Shown piece by piece: positions 46,080-56,722 of a DNA stretch of 64,000 nt (within the stretch, counting starts at the first letter, position 1; every line of letters begins with the position of its first letter). The position numbers and the translations under genes are program-made. The DNA comes from Halomonas sp. GT (GTDB lineage: Bacteria; Pseudomonadota; Gammaproteobacteria; Pseudomonadales; Halomonadaceae), in assembly GCF_002082565.1 (NCBI RefSeq), contig NZ_CP020562.1:1984001-2048000 (forward strand). Reading direction: 5' to 3'. The notes below the pieces were generated by a model. The model searched no databases. It was not told the origin of the DNA and worked only from the letters and a program-made list of their open reading frames with translations.

Positions 46080-46313
46080 ATGCCTACGCCAGCAAATGAT
46101 TCACCGCTAGAGGTTGCTTGCCCTCAGTGTGGCAAGAAGGTTATCTGGGGGCCAGAAAGCACTTATCGCCCCTTTTGTAGCAAACGTTGCCAACTGCTTG
46201 ATTTAGGCGCTTGGGCGGAAGAGTCGCATCGCATTGCAGGTGAATCTGCCATGGATGAAGCAGACTTAGACACCTTGCTTGCTCAAGCAGATAGAGACGC
46301 ACCTCTTTCTTAA
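46080..46313 (+). CDS. yacG: zinc-binding DNA gyrase inhibitor YacG
   Basis: The 77-residue protein binds one zinc through C-x2-C-x15-C-x3-C (CPQC ... FCSKRC) and has an acidic helical tail. E. coli YacG binds GyrB and blocks DNA binding. It starts at MPTPANDSP; an AGGAG site lies 8 bases upstream. It closes the pilBCD-coaE-yacG run. Confidence 0.95.
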   Translation: MPTPANDSPLEVACPQCGKKVIWGPESTYRPFCSKRCQLLDLGAWAEESHRIAGESAMDEADLDTLLAQADRDAPLS

Positions 46314-46341
46314 AAAATGCCGTAGAGTTAAATCATGACCT

Positions 46342-46373
46342 AGGTTTAAATACTGGATGAGGTTTAAATACTG
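46342..46373. repeat. 14-bp direct repeats upstream of the Tus-like gene
   Basis: AGGTTTAAATACTG occurs at 46342-46355 and 46360-46373 (18-bp period), in the 176-base yacG/tus spacer. It could be a paired operator. Confidence 0.8.
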
Positions 46374-46489
46374 AAGTAGACATTTGTTAATTGATTTTTT
46401 TAGTTTCTTTTAGCTGTTATCTAAGAAAGTGTTGTTGAGTGAACACCGCTGAGAGAATGTCGCTTTAACCGCTTCAAGGCCCACCCTAC

Positions 46490-47362
46490 ATGACTGACGC
46501 CACGCTGCCTCTATATCATTTACTGCATGAACTTGATATCCACTTTGACCAGCTGGTGGCCACCATTGAGCAGGCTGCAGCGCTATATGAATCAAATAAA
46601 CCGCCTACTTGGCGGTTTCATCATGACGTTAGCGAGCCTATTTGGTTGCGGGATGCACTGCTGGACATGTGGCATCAGCAGGGACAGGATGGCCGCGAAA
46701 CGCGTAATTATATAGCAGTCATTGCTGCTAACGATGATTTATTAGAAGCGTGTCATCAAATTAACCACGCAAAAACAAACATCAGCGATTTACTCTCACG
46801 CATTAAGCAGTCTCATCCAAACGCATTGAACGATGCCAAGTCTCGCTTACCTAACCGCCATCCACATGTCGACGAAATACTTCGTAAAAGCGGATTTGCA
46901 AGACTCCACCTAAAACAGTGCTGGCGACAACTCCCTATAGCCCCAGCGCCGGTATCCAGAGTTAGGCTAGCGTGGTACAGCAGCGGTCGCTCAATCAAAA
47001 GAGTCAGCGTTCAAGAGGCTGAGCAAAAATTATTGCAGCTAGACAGCGATGCACCACATATCCGCATACAACTACGCAAGCTCGCCAGCATTCCAAGTGG
47101 AGAAATATTGGCGCAGGTACAGACCCAAGCCCCTTTAATGCGCGCTAATCTGTTTTTTGTCGAACCGCTTGCGGATGGACACACGCGACGAGCGCTTAAT
47201 ATTGCATTGCCGTTAATTGTGCCCGCAAATGAAGGTCGATTACCGCATCTAAAAGCGCCAGCGGAAACGCCTCCTGCTACTCGCACAAGAGCTAAGCGGC
47301 GCGACGAAAAACTAGAAGACGACGTATATTTACCTAGTTTACGTATCTTTCGGTATCGCTAA
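46490..47362 (+). CDS. tus: Tus-like DNA replication terminus site-binding protein
   Basis: Tus binds Ter sites and stops replication forks in one direction. The 290-residue protein is a little shorter than E. coli Tus (309). Its C-terminal half aligns by eye: VRLAWYSSGRSIKRVSVQEA with the LRFGWANKHIIKNL strand, LRKLASIPSGEILAQV with the IAALPQNAKLKI segment, LNIALPLIVPANEGRLPHL, and the final YLPSLRIFRYR with IIPRLHLYV. Position 144, the His of the E. coli fork-lock, does not appear to be His here, so the lock chemistry may differ. It is flanked by yacG, not by fumarase genes as in E. coli. Confidence 0.8.
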   Translation: MTDATLPLYHLLHELDIHFDQLVATIEQAAALYESNKPPTWRFHHDVSEPIWLRDALLDMWHQQGQDGRETRNYIAVIAANDDLLEACHQINHAKTNISDLLSRIKQSHPNALNDAKSRLPNRHPHVDEILRKSGFARLHLKQCWRQLPIAPAPVSRVRLAWYSSGRSIKRVSVQEAEQKLLQLDSDAPHIRIQLRKLASIPSGEILAQVQTQAPLMRANLFFVEPLADGHTRRALNIALPLIVPANEGRLPHLKAPAETPPATRTRAKRRDEKLEDDVYLPSLRIFRYR

Positions 47363-47389
47363 CCAGCGACCACACCTTATACGATCACG

Positions 47390-47737
47390 TTATTTACTTA
47401 CTACAGGCACGTCATCAAGCGTCCATTTACTAGACTCAAGCAGAGCATGTATGACCTCACCAACATCTCGCTCAGACAAATCAAATTCCCTAATCAGCGC
47501 TTTTAAGCGTTGATCAAACAAGCGATCTTGCTCATGCGAGCGGGCTGCTTCGTCTGCTGCGTGGTCATCTGCCTCTAACGCCGCAATTGAACGTACTGGC
47601 GGTCCCGTTGGAATATCGAAATCGCTGTTAGGATCTTCTAACTGGCGCAGCGCCTGCGCGAAGGCATCATCCAACTCACGAAACTTACGTAGCTTTTCAC
47701 GCTCATCGAGCTGTTTTTGAACCTTTTGATATTTCAT
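47390..47737 (-). CDS. hypothetical charged helical protein (115 aa)
   Basis: I do not recognise a family. The 115 residues are strongly charged and helical: an N-terminal basic/acidic coiled coil (KYQKVQKQLDEREKLRKFRE), a Pro-containing hinge (DIPTGPPVRS) and a C-terminal helical part ending in KWTLDDVPVV. No signal peptide or membrane helix. It is convergent with the Tus-like gene with a 27-base gap. Confidence 0.65.
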   Translation of the reverse strand: MKYQKVQKQLDEREKLRKFRELDDAFAQALRQLEDPNSDFDIPTGPPVRSIAALEADDHAADEAARSHEQDRLFDQRLKALIREFDLSERDVGEVIHALLESSKWTLDDVPVVSK

Positions 47738-48107
47738 CGATGTTTCATTTACACCTTACTTGAAATGGATGACAAGTCTGCTGAAACAGACCTTTTTCCG
47801 GCAAAACTGTGCCCAAACGCTTAAAACGACTGAGCAAACTTGCCTTTGCTCTCTCTTGCCAGCATAAAGGCACCACAGCTTAGTAATAAATAAGCTGCCC
47901 CCGATATAAAGCAGAATGCTCCTTCTGGAAGAGCATAAAAACGACCAGTTAAGCAACCTAAGGTCGCGCATAGGGCGGCAAATTCATCTAGTAGGCAGGA
48001 AGCAATGTTAATCGCCTATCAGATTACTAGCAACGCGAGCACCGGGAGGGTGCATTACAGGTGAGATGAGTAACGACCTGTACGACTCAAGCATAGGAGG
48101 CCAGATA
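47738..48107. other. gene-free spacer before the AraC-type gene
   Basis: About 370 bases. Open frames are short, Cys/Leu-rich and without ribosome sites. Nothing was recognised apart from the ribosome site of the AraC gene (AGGAGG at 48095-48100). Confidence 0.5.
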
Positions 48108-48941
48108 ATGTTCAATGCAATGATGCGAGCTGAGATCTGGCTGCAAGACACACTCGATAAGCCGTTAGGAATCGAAGACCTTGCTAACCACTTAGGATAC
48201 TCAGCATCACAAGTACGCCGACAGTTCCGCCACTGCTTCAACATTTCGCCTAGCGCTTACCGAGAAAAAAGGCGTCTTGAGCGAGCCGCCGTGTTACTTT
48301 CACTCACCACACAAAATATAGCGCAAATCGCTATTCGTTGTGGATATACCAATCACTCTTCTTTTTCACGCGCGTTTCAGCGCCGTTATCAACTACCGCC
48401 GCGCGAATACCGCCAAGCGGTTAGCAGCATGTACCGTCTGAACAGGTCTGACAAAAACATTACGATTAATATTGAAAAATGCCGACCTGCACATGTTGTT
48501 TTAATGCGCTTGTACCAAGCACCAGAACGCATTCATGGGCTAGGCAACACAAAATATCATGCTAACCACTTACAGTGCTTACAAGCCCAGCTAAGCGCTT
48601 CTACCCCAGCCATGGTACTGCCAGATCTCTTGTCAGAAAAAGTGAAGGCCATTGTAGAAGAACCTGCACTAAATCACACTAGAACTGACATCGGGCTCTA
48701 TCTTGAGAATAGAGATACTGCCAAACATCTAGCGCTACCTGTCACCTATCGACGGGTGGACATTCCTGCCCGCTATTATGCGAAAACATGTTTCGATAAT
48801 ATTTCACAATTATCTTATATAATGTCTGAAACGCTAGTGGCACTAATGGATAAAAGAAATCGGTTAAATATCAGTGGTGATGCACCGCAAGTATTATGGC
48901 AACCCCATCATATTGAGCTGAGAATACCTTTAACTGCCTAG
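48108..48941 (+). CDS. AraC-family regulator with C-terminal GyrI-like effector domain
   Basis: The 277-residue protein begins with two AraC helix-turn-helix motifs (LGIEDLANHLGYSASQVRRQF and NIAQIAIRCGYTNHSSFSRAF, the latter with the classic GY-x-x-S-FSRAF). A C-terminal domain of about 160 residues with the GyrI-like ligand-binding pattern follows. This order is that of Rob/SoxS-type regulators with a drug or small-molecule sensor. AGGAGG seven bases upstream sets the ATG. The target is unknown. Confidence 0.87.
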   Translation: MFNAMMRAEIWLQDTLDKPLGIEDLANHLGYSASQVRRQFRHCFNISPSAYREKRRLERAAVLLSLTTQNIAQIAIRCGYTNHSSFSRAFQRRYQLPPREYRQAVSSMYRLNRSDKNITINIEKCRPAHVVLMRLYQAPERIHGLGNTKYHANHLQCLQAQLSASTPAMVLPDLLSEKVKAIVEEPALNHTRTDIGLYLENRDTAKHLALPVTYRRVDIPARYYAKTCFDNISQLSYIMSETLVALMDKRNRLNISGDAPQVLWQPHHIELRIPLTA

Positions 48942-48978
48942 CTCACCCTGTATAGTTTTTGCCGTTCCCAACAAACCA

Positions 48979-49010
48979 AAACCGGCACTTCTTTTAAGAA
49001 ATGCCGGTTT
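48979..49010. terminator. bidirectional terminator between the AraC gene and mvaT
   Basis: Arms AAACCGGCA / TGCCGGTTT continue inwards with TTC/GAA pairing; the stem is long and followed by A/T-rich sequence on both sides. Confidence 0.85.
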
Positions 49011-49018
49011 AAAACGAC

Positions 49019-49393
49019 TTAGTCTTCCATGCGCTCTAGCCAAGACTCGACGGCTTCATCACCATGCTCGTCTTTCCAGCTACGCAGGCCTTTATGGTTA
49101 CCGCCGCGGGTTTCAATTACTTCACCGGTATGTGGATTTTTATAAATCTTTAAACGGCGCTTACGACGTGTAGAAGATGCTGCAGCACCTTTGGATCCAC
49201 GCTGATCAGCGTTAGGGTCCAACAATGCAATGACGTCAGAAGGACGCTTACCAAACTCGTTCATTAGCGCTTCAAGCTTAGCTTTAAATTCAAGCTCGCT
49301 CTTCAAACGCTGATCACCTTCCAAGCGTTGTAAGTCTTCTTGCAGTTGTTTTAGCTGCTGTTCCTTTTGAATATACTCATTTAATAGCGACAT
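49019..49393 (-). CDS. mvaT: MvaT/MvaU-family H-NS-like nucleoid protein
   Basis: MvaT proteins silence AT-rich, often foreign DNA. The 124-residue protein matches MvaT from end to end. Its N-terminal oligomerisation coil starts MSLLNEYIQKEQQLKQLQ, followed by ELEFKAKLEALMNEFGK, a basic linker (RRKRRLKIYKNPHTGEV) and the DNA-reading loop with GGNHK (AT-pincer). An AAGGA site precedes the start. The AT-rich accessory region at 30-36 kb is a plausible target in this same window. Confidence 0.92.
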   Translation of the reverse strand: MSLLNEYIQKEQQLKQLQEDLQRLEGDQRLKSELEFKAKLEALMNEFGKRPSDVIALLDPNADQRGSKGAAASSTRRKRRLKIYKNPHTGEVIETRGGNHKGLRSWKDEHGDEAVESWLERMED

Positions 49394-49629
49394 AGGGATT
49401 CCTTTTAGCATAGGTTTAACTGCGCGAGTTAATCAATCTATCAACTCAATACGCACGAGTTCAGGATGCGCGTACATTATTGCTGCAAATGCGCTAGCTG
49501 ACAATAGTCTAGTTGATTTTGGCTTAAATACTAATCGATTTTTATTGTTTACTTTGAACTATAAAAACGCGCTTTACACTCAAGTCAAACATAGGCTATT
49601 TATCTATTTCAAATCATTCAAAAGCATAA

Positions 49630-49657
49630 AAAACGCCGCCCTAATGGGCGGCGTTTT
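49630..49657. terminator. rpsA terminator
   Basis: Perfect 12-bp arms AAAACGCCGCCC / GGGCGGCGTTTT with a TAAT loop, 22 bases after the rpsA stop. Confidence 0.95.
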
Positions 49658-49678
49658 CACAGGCTATCAACTACTTAA

Positions 49679-51355
49679 TTAGTCTTGGCCCATCTGCTGC
49701 TTGATTAGATCACCGATAGTGGTCGGACCACCTGCTTCCGGCTCTTGATCACGCAGTTTCTTCAGATTTTGACGAGTATCATCTTGCTCTTTCGCTTTAA
49801 CCGACAGATTAATCTGACGGCTCTTACGATCAACGCTGACGATACGCGCTTCAATGCTGTCGCCTTCATTCAGCACGTTACGGGCATCTTCAATGCGATC
49901 AGCACTGATTTCAGACGCCTTGAGGATAGCAATAACATCAGTCGCTAGCTCAACGTGTGCTTCTTTGGCATCAACTTCTACGATACGGCCTGTAACGATG
50001 CTGCCTTTGTCGTTAACCGACAGGTATTCAGCTACTGGATCGGAATCCATTTGCTTAATACCTAAGGAGATACGCTCACGCTCAGGATCGATTGAAAGAA
50101 TGACGGCTTCAGCTTCGTCACCTTTCTTGAAGTTACGGACAGCTTCTTCGCCAGTTTCTGTCCAAGAGATATCAGACAGATGAACCAGACCATCAATACC
50201 GCCTTCAAGGCCGATAAAGATACCAAAGTCAGTGATTGACTTGATGGTACCTGAAACACGGTCGCCCTTGTTGTATTCAGCGTTGAAAGTTTCCCAAGGA
50301 TTAGCAGTACACTGCTTGATGCCCAGAGAAATACGACGACGCTCTTCATCGATGTCAAGAACCATAACGTCAACATCATCGCCCACTTGGACAACTTTAG
50401 ACGGATGGATGTTCTTGTTAGTCCAGTCCATTTCTGAAACGTGAACCAGACCTTCGACGCCCTCTTCCAGCTCAGCAAAGCAGCCGTAGTCAGTCAGATT
50501 AGTGACGACTGCGTGCACTTTGGTGCCTTCCGGGTAACGGTCTTTGATGTTGACCCAAGGATCTTCACCCAGCTGCTTAAGACCTAGAGATACGCGGTTA
50601 CGCTCACGGTCAAACTTCAACACTTTGACGTTGATCTCGTCGCCAACAGCAACGATTTCAGACGGATGCTTAATGCGCTTCCACGCCATATCAGTGATGT
50701 GCAGCAGACCATCAACGCCGCCTAGATCAACGAATGCACCGTAATCAGTCAGGTTCTTAACGATACCTTTGATTTGCTGACCTTCTTGCAAGGTTGCCAG
50801 CAGTGCTTCACGTTCAGCACTGTTTTCAGCTTCCAGTACAGCACGACGCGAAACAACGACGTTGTTGCGCTTCGGGTCAAGCTTGATGACTTTGAAGTCT
50901 AGCTCTTTGTTTTCCAGGTGTGCAGTGTCACGAACCGGACGAACGTCAACCAGAGAGCCCGGCAAGAAGGCACGGATAGAGTCGACGTCGACTGTGAAGC
51001 CGCCTTTGACCTTACCGTTGATCACGCCCTTGACGACTTCGTCTTTCTCGAAGGCTGCTTCCAGAATCTTCCAAGCTTCTGCGCGCTTGGCTTTTTCACG
51101 GGACAGACGCGTTTCACCGAAGCCATCTTCTACGGCTTCAAGTGCAACGTGCACGTCGTCACCGATAGCGATGGTCAGTTCACCGTTCTCATCGCGGAAT
51201 TGTGACGCAGGGATCTGACCTTCAGATTTCAGACCAGCGTTAACGGTAACCCAGTCACCGTCAATGTCGACAACCTGAGCCGCGACAATTGCGCCTGGCT
51301 CCATGTTGATGTCGTTAAGAGACTGTTCAAACAGTTCAGCAAAGCTTTCGCTCAT
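49679..51355 (-). CDS. rpsA: 30S ribosomal protein S1
   Basis: S1 carries mRNA to the 30S subunit. The 558 residues have six S1 (OB-fold) repeats, the usual count in gammaproteobacteria. Repeats are seen at [70 protein letters not shown] and [13 protein letters not shown]. It is last in the gyrA-to-rpsA run and is preceded by a 184-base spacer that may hold its own promoter, since S1 is needed in large amounts. Confidence 0.98.
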   Translation of the reverse strand: MSESFAELFEQSLNDINMEPGAIVAAQVVDIDGDWVTVNAGLKSEGQIPASQFRDENGELTIAIGDDVHVALEAVEDGFGETRLSREKAKRAEAWKILEAAFEKDEVVKGVINGKVKGGFTVDVDSIRAFLPGSLVDVRPVRDTAHLENKELDFKVIKLDPKRNNVVVSRRAVLEAENSAEREALLATLQEGQQIKGIVKNLTDYGAFVDLGGVDGLLHITDMAWKRIKHPSEIVAVGDEINVKVLKFDRERNRVSLGLKQLGEDPWVNIKDRYPEGTKVHAVVTNLTDYGCFAELEEGVEGLVHVSEMDWTNKNIHPSKVVQVGDDVDVMVLDIDEERRRISLGIKQCTANPWETFNAEYNKGDRVSGTIKSITDFGIFIGLEGGIDGLVHLSDISWTETGEEAVRNFKKGDEAEAVILSIDPERERISLGIKQMDSDPVAEYLSVNDKGSIVTGRIVEVDAKEAHVELATDVIAILKASEISADRIEDARNVLNEGDSIEARIVSVDRKSRQINLSVKAKEQDDTRQNLKKLRDQEPEAGGPTTIGDLIKQQMGQD

Positions 51356-51539
51356 GGTTTTCCTACGTGATCAACGTTGTTGAGGCATAAATGCCTTCTC
51401 CGTACCACCAGCAAGTACGGGCCTAATGTCATTCTGCTTTTGGAGGTGTTAGCGCTGGTTAGACCTGACCGGGCTCTCTGATATGGAGTAATCGCCCTGC
51501 CACGTCGTGACACCTTTCCAAAAACGCCGCAAGGGAGAA

Positions 51540-52229
51540 TCAGGTGCCGTTTACCATGCCACGCTGGGCCAGCAATTCGGTCAACTGATCAACCACTTCC
51601 GGTATGCTCAGGCATGTGGTATCAAGCGTTATGGCATCATCTGCCGGCTTGAGAGGAGCCACACTGCGTTGCGTATCGCGTGCATCGCGCGCCTGAATCT
51701 CCTTTAAAAGACTCGATAGACTAGCACTCACCCCTGCTTCCTGCAACTGTAGATGCCTCCGCCGAGCCCGCTCCTGCGCACTTGCGGTCAGAAAAATCTT
51801 CAATGGCGCGTCAGGAAATACTACGGTTCCCATATCACGGCCGTCGGCCACCAAGCCTGGCGATTGTTGAAAATTTCGCTGACGCTGAAGCAATGCTTCA
51901 CGGACTAGAGGAAGGGCTGCCACACGGGATGCGCGCTCACCGGCCTGTTCTGTGCGTATCGCCCGGGAAACGTCTTCACCTTCTAAAAGCGTGCGAGGCT
52001 GCCCATCGAGCACTGGAAAGGCAACATCCAGCTGTGCGGCAACCAACGCCAACGACGCCTCGTCATCCAAGGCCACGTCATGCTTTAAAGCTGCCTGAGC
52101 AGTAAGCCGGTAAAGCGCACCACTGTCTAATAGGTGCCACCCCAAACGTTCAGCAACTAACCCACTGATGGTGCCTTTACCTGCACCACCCGGTCCGTCA
52201 ATCGTGAGCACAGGGGCTTTAATCGGCAT
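51540..52229 (-). CDS. cmk: cytidylate kinase
   Basis: Cmk phosphorylates CMP and dCMP. The 229 residues begin with the P-loop GPGGAGKGT, then the [16 protein letters not shown] segment. It starts within the last 11 bases of the upstream tyrA-aroA gene, at an ATG with GGAG 5 bases upstream, so translation is coupled. Confidence 0.97.
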   Translation of the reverse strand: MPIKAPVLTIDGPGGAGKGTISGLVAERLGWHLLDSGALYRLTAQAALKHDVALDDEASLALVAAQLDVAFPVLDGQPRTLLEGEDVSRAIRTEQAGERASRVAALPLVREALLQRQRNFQQSPGLVADGRDMGTVVFPDAPLKIFLTASAQERARRRHLQLQEAGVSASLSSLLKEIQARDARDTQRSVAPLKPADDAITLDTTCLSIPEVVDQLTELLAQRGMVNGT

Positions 52230-54525
52230 TAGCTCCCTCCACACTTACATGCATACCGATACGCTGTGACAATGCCACAAAATCAGGGAAAGAGGTGGCC
52301 ACATTCGCACAGTCATCGATAATAATCTCATCGCTTGCACGCAAAGAGGCAATTGCAAACGCCATGGCGATCCGGTGATCACCTAAGCTATCAATACGAC
52401 CGCCGCCATAGCTCGCCACGGCATCGTCAGCATTGCCAACAATATCAATACCATCTTCAACAACCGTGTGCTCAACACCCAAAGTCACTAGCCCATCGGC
52501 CATCGCCTGAATTCGATCAGACTCTTTGACCCGCAGCTCCTCAGCGCCGCGCAAGCGCGTTTTACCTTGCGCGTTTGCAGCCGCGATAAACAGTGCGGGA
52601 AATTCGTCGATAGCAAGCGGCACTTGATCAACAGGGATATCAATCCCTTTTAAAGGCGAATAGCGAATACGAATATCCGCCACTGGCTCACCGCCTACTT
52701 CGTGCTCATTCTCAAGTGTTAAGTCAGCCCCCATAAGGCTGAGGATGTTAATCACGCCAATGCGCGTTGGGTTAATACCCACGTGTTCAAGGGTAATATC
52801 TGCCCCTGGCGTAATGGCTGCTGCCACTAAGAAGAACGTGGCAGAAGATATATCAGAAGGGACATCTATCGGGCCTGCCGTTAGCTTACCGCCTCCCTGG
52901 AGCCAACAAGTATCACCCTCGCGCGAGACCTCATAGCCAAAACCATTAAGCATCCGTTCGGTGTGATCGCGAGTAGGTGCTGGCTCACGAACGCGAGTCT
53001 CGCCTTCGGCGTACATACCTGCTAATAGCAAGCAGGATTTCACCTGCGCACTGGCCATCGGCATGTCATAGTAAATACCCTTCAATGCTGCGCCACCTTT
53101 AATCTTGAGTGGCGGGCGGCCCCCTTCATCGGTGTCGATAGTCGCACCCATCAAACGCAGAGGGTCCGCGACACGTCCCATTGGCCGCTTGGTTAACGAC
53201 TCATCACCGGTTAGCTCACTATCAAATGCTTGGCCTGCCAATAATCCCGCAAACAGGCGCATGGCAGTACCTGAATTCCCCACGTACAGCGGGCCTGCCG
53301 GGGCTTTCAAGCCATGCATCCCTACGCCATGGATAGTAACTCTCCCCTGATATGGACCCTCAATGGCAACACCCATTTCACGGAAGGACTGCAAAGTCGC
53401 GAGGCTATCCTCACCCTCTAAAAATCCTTTAACTTCGGTAACACCCTCTGCCAAGGCACCCAGCATAATTGAACGATGGGACATTGATTTGTCGCCTGGC
53501 ACGCGAAGACGACCTTGCGCCTGGCCGCCCGGCTGCACCCGATAAGTCACTTTACCGTGTGGTTGCATATGATATTCCGCCTGATAGCTGGTTTTATTCA
53601 ATAACGTATCGAAATAATGGCGTGCATGGCTGGCACGATCAAACGTTGCGATAAGGGCATCGCTATCGCCGCTTTCTACCGCCTGTCGCAACCGTGTGAG
53701 GCCTGCCTCAAAATCATCTAACGACGACAAGACGGCGTCCCGGTTGGCAATAAAGATATCTCGCCACATAACAGGGTCGCTGCCAGCGATTCGGGTAAAA
53801 TCACGAAACCCACCGGCAGCATAGCGAAAAATTTCTAACCGCTCGTCTTGACGCGCCAGCGTATCGACCAGTGAAAATGCCAGTAAATGAGGCAAATGAC
53901 TGGTACGTGCCAACACTTGGTCGTGCCGCTCTACACTCATTTGCAGCACATCTGCACCAGCGGCACTCCACAACGCTTCAACCCGCGCAAGCGCTCCTGC
54001 GTCGACATTCGGTTCCGGCGTTAGAATTACTTTGTGATTGATATAGAGGGTGGGATCTGCAGCTGCGACACCACTTTTTTCAGAACCAGCAATAGGATGA
54101 CCCAGTACCACTGAAGGAGGCATCTTACCGAACGCACGAACAGCACAGTCACGGATCGTTGCTTTCGTGCTCCCCACATCAGTAATCACCACGCTTTCAG
54201 ACGCACGGTGAAGAGCCCCCGACAAGGTAGACAACACACTCTCCATGGCTAATACCGGCACGGCCAGAACCACCATGGAGACGTCATCAAGCAGTTCTGC
54301 TAGCTGTGCCCCCCCCCCATCTATCAACCCTAACTCGATCCCCAAGGCGATTTCTGACGCATTGGAGTCGCACGCTGAAATTTGCCCTTTAAAACCTGAA
54401 TGCCGCAGCGCGGCTGCCAGAGACCCCCCGATCAAGCCAAGCCCAACAATCAATAAATGTGACTCTTGGCAAGATGACCTAACGTCAGCGCGACTATCCA
54501 ACACTTGCAAAGTACACTCCGTCAC
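52219..54525 (-). CDS. prephenate dehydrogenase / EPSP synthase fusion protein
   Basis: The 768-residue fusion joins TyrA (approximately 1-315; NAD site [13 protein letters not shown], then [11 protein letters not shown]) to AroA (approximately 325-768; [30 protein letters not shown] and VKESDRI). One half oxidises prephenate for tyrosine and the other makes 5-enolpyruvylshikimate-3-phosphate for chorismate. The fusion is characteristic of pseudomonads and relatives. It overlaps pheA by four bases (ATGA) and cmk by 11. Confidence 0.96.
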   Translation of the reverse strand: MTECTLQVLDSRADVRSSCQESHLLIVGLGLIGGSLAAALRHSGFKGQISACDSNASEIALGIELGLIDGGGAQLAELLDDVSMVVLAVPVLAMESVLSTLSGALHRASESVVITDVGSTKATIRDCAVRAFGKMPPSVVLGHPIAGSEKSGVAAADPTLYINHKVILTPEPNVDAGALARVEALWSAAGADVLQMSVERHDQVLARTSHLPHLLAFSLVDTLARQDERLEIFRYAAGGFRDFTRIAGSDPVMWRDIFIANRDAVLSSLDDFEAGLTRLRQAVESGDSDALIATFDRASHARHYFDTLLNKTSYQAEYHMQPHGKVTYRVQPGGQAQGRLRVPGDKSMSHRSIMLGALAEGVTEVKGFLEGEDSLATLQSFREMGVAIEGPYQGRVTIHGVGMHGLKAPAGPLYVGNSGTAMRLFAGLLAGQAFDSELTGDESLTKRPMGRVADPLRLMGATIDTDEGGRPPLKIKGGAALKGIYYDMPMASAQVKSCLLLAGMYAEGETRVREPAPTRDHTERMLNGFGYEVSREGDTCWLQGGGKLTAGPIDVPSDISSATFFLVAAAITPGADITLEHVGINPTRIGVINILSLMGADLTLENEHEVGGEPVADIRIRYSPLKGIDIPVDQVPLAIDEFPALFIAAANAQGKTRLRGAEELRVKESDRIQAMADGLVTLGVEHTVVEDGIDIVGNADDAVASYGGGRIDSLGDHRIAMAFAIASLRASDEIIIDDCANVATSFPDFVALSQRIGMHVSVEGANAD

Positions 54526-55613
54526 AGCACGCCTAAAGGATAGGAGCCAAGTACACGAAGCTCAGAAGCACGAAGCCTTACTTCTTCGAGCACTGCTGCT
54601 ACCTGAGGCTCATCTCGATGCCCTTTGAAATCGATAAAGAATACATAATTCCAAACACCAGTACGTGAAGGCCGTGTTTCGATCCGCGTTAAATCAATAC
54701 GGTGGCGATGGAACGGCTCAAGCAGATCATGCAGCGCACCGGGCTGGTTGCGCATAGCAACAACAATTGAGGTTTTGTCCTCGCCGGATATCGGCACATC
54801 TTGATTACCAATAATCAGAAAGCGCGTAGAGTTATCAGGTCGATCCTCAATTTTTTCAGCAATGCGTTCTAAGCCATACAGCTTAGCAGCCATGTCTCCG
54901 GCGATCGCCGCACTGTGCCATTCTGTTTTGACTAGCTTCGCGGCCTCTGCATTAGAAGAAACCGGTACCCGTTCAGCATGGGGGTAGTGAGCATCGAGCC
55001 ATTTACGGCACTGGCCAAACGATTGCGGATGAGAGTAGATCCGCGAGACCTTATCACGACGCGTAGTTTCGCTAATTAACAGATGATGGTGGATACGAAG
55101 AACCACCTCGCCGCAGATCTTGATCGATGAGTCCATAAAGGTGTCGAGCGTATGATTGACGACTCCTTCGGTAGAATTTTCTACCGGCACCACCCCGTAA
55201 TGAACGGCGCCTGCCTCTACTTCACGAAAGACTTCATCAATCGCCGCCATCGGCATACTGACAGCGCTCTCGCCAAAGTGTTTAAGCGCGGCCTGCTGGG
55301 TAAAAGTACCCTCAGGGCCTAAGTAGGCAACTTTGACCGGCTGCTCCAGCGCAAGACACGCCGACATAATTTCACGAAATAACCTCGCCATCTCTTCTGA
55401 ATCTAGCGGGCCTTGATTCAACGACATAATACGGCGCAACACCTGCGCCTCTCGCTCAGGACGATAAAATACAGCGTCTTTATCTTGAGCAAGTTTAACG
55501 TGTGCCACCTGCTGGGCGCAGTTGGCGCGCTCACTAATCAAGCGCAGAATATCGCCATCCAACTGGTCGATACGTTGACGTAAGTCGTCTAAATTAATCG
55601 GCGTATCGGACAT
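54522..55613 (-). CDS. pheA: chorismate mutase / prephenate dehydratase (P-protein)
   Basis: PheA converts chorismate through prephenate to phenylpyruvate. The 363 residues contain an AroQ mutase helix domain (approximately 1-90), a dehydratase domain (YLGPEGTFTQQA, NSTEGVVNHT, TRFLIIG) and a regulatory ACT domain (QPGALHDLLEPF and the ETRPSRTG phenylalanine-binding motif). It begins 5 bases downstream of serC in the supraoperon. Confidence 0.97.
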   Translation of the reverse strand: MSDTPINLDDLRQRIDQLDGDILRLISERANCAQQVAHVKLAQDKDAVFYRPEREAQVLRRIMSLNQGPLDSEEMARLFREIMSACLALEQPVKVAYLGPEGTFTQQAALKHFGESAVSMPMAAIDEVFREVEAGAVHYGVVPVENSTEGVVNHTLDTFMDSSIKICGEVVLRIHHHLLISETTRRDKVSRIYSHPQSFGQCRKWLDAHYPHAERVPVSSNAEAAKLVKTEWHSAAIAGDMAAKLYGLERIAEKIEDRPDNSTRFLIIGNQDVPISGEDKTSIVVAMRNQPGALHDLLEPFHRHRIDLTRIETRPSRTGVWNYVFFIDFKGHRDEPQVAAVLEEVRLRASELRVLGSYPLGVL

Positions 55614-55618
55614 GATGG

Positions 55619-56722
55619 TTAGCCTCTTCGTTGTTCAAAGTCCGCCATAAAGGCGATTAGCGCATCAACGGCCTCTTCAGGCACCGCGTTATATAAACTC
55701 GCACGCATGCCGCCAACACTACGATGGCCCTTCAGGTTAAGAAGCCCCGCCTCGTCAGCTTCTTGCAGGAATACGTTGTCTAAACCACTATCGGCTAGCA
55801 CAAACGGAACATTCATGCGGGACCGGTTACGGCTAGCAATGGGATTACTATAGAAATCACTGGCATCAATAGCAGCATAAAGCTTCTGCGCTTTGCGCTG
55901 GTTTATATCATCCATCGCCTCTAAGCCACCGATGTCATCCTTTAACCACTGGAAAACAAGGCCTGCCAAGTACCATGCAAACGTTGGCGGCGTGTTGACC
56001 ATAGAACCTGCGTCCGCAAGCATCTGATAGTCAAACAGCGACGGAATGGAGCTAGGCGCTTTACCAAGCAAGTCATCACGGACAGCGACCAGTGTTAAGC
56101 CAGCCGGGCCAATGTTTTTCTGAGCTCCCGCGTAAATCACTCCAAACTGCGTTACATCGATAGGGCCAGATAGAATGTTCGAGGACATATCGCATACCAA
56201 AGGCACATCAGCACCATCTGCGCGCTGCACCCTTGGCGTATAGTCGAACTCTAAACCACCGATGGTTTCATTTGAGGTGTAATGCAAGTAAGCAGCATCG
56301 CTGCTAATCGCCAGTGCATTTTCATCAGGTACCGCCGTATGGCCATTGGATTCACTGCTCGCTGCCACATGACAGTTAAACCCTAAACGCCGGGCTTCAC
56401 TAATCGCCTTTTTACCCCAAATGCCCGTTTGGATAAAATTGGCGCTTCCCCCTTGTCCAAGTAAATTCATCGGCAGCATCGAAAACTGCATGCTGGCACC
56501 GCCTTGCAAGAAGAGCACTTTGTAGTTGCTGGGAATGTCGAGCAACTGACGCAAGTCGGCTTCTGCACGGTCCGCAATAGCGACAAACTCATCACTACGA
56601 TGGCTCATCTCCATGACAGACAGACCGCGCCCTTGAAAGTCCAGAAGCTCGTTGCGCGCACGTTCAAGCACGGCAACAGGCAGGGCCGCTGGCCCTGCAC
56701 AAAAGTTATAATGACGTGTCAT
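55619..56722 (-). CDS. serC: phosphoserine aminotransferase
   Basis: SerC makes 3-phosphoserine, and the pyridoxine precursor, with PLP. The 367 residues start [15 protein letters not shown]. The PLP lysine is in [13 protein letters not shown], and [10 protein letters not shown] is present. AGGGAA lies just upstream of the start. The first 17 bases overlap the end of gyrA, so the longer open frame upstream belongs to gyrA's shadow. Its linkage to aromatic genes is typical. Confidence 0.97.
   Translation of the reverse strand: MTRHYNFCAGPAALPVAVLERARNELLDFQGRGLSVMEMSHRSDEFVAIADRAEADLRQLLDIPSNYKVLFLQGGASMQFSMLPMNLLGQGGSANFIQTGIWGKKAISEARRLGFNCHVAASSESNGHTAVPDENALAISSDAAYLHYTSNETIGGLEFDYTPRVQRADGADVPLVCDMSSNILSGPIDVTQFGVIYAGAQKNIGPAGLTLVAVRDDLLGKAPSSIPSLFDYQMLADAGSMVNTPPTFAWYLAGLVFQWLKDDIGGLEAMDDINQRKAQKLYAAIDASDFYSNPIASRNRSRMNVPFVLADSGLDNVFLQEADEAGLLNLKGHRSVGGMRASLYNAVPEEAVDALIAFMADFEQRRG

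Noticed and set aside
54300..54330. C-run (9 C) inside tyrA-aroA as a possible frameshift
   Set aside because: The frame is continuous through it and the product is complete.
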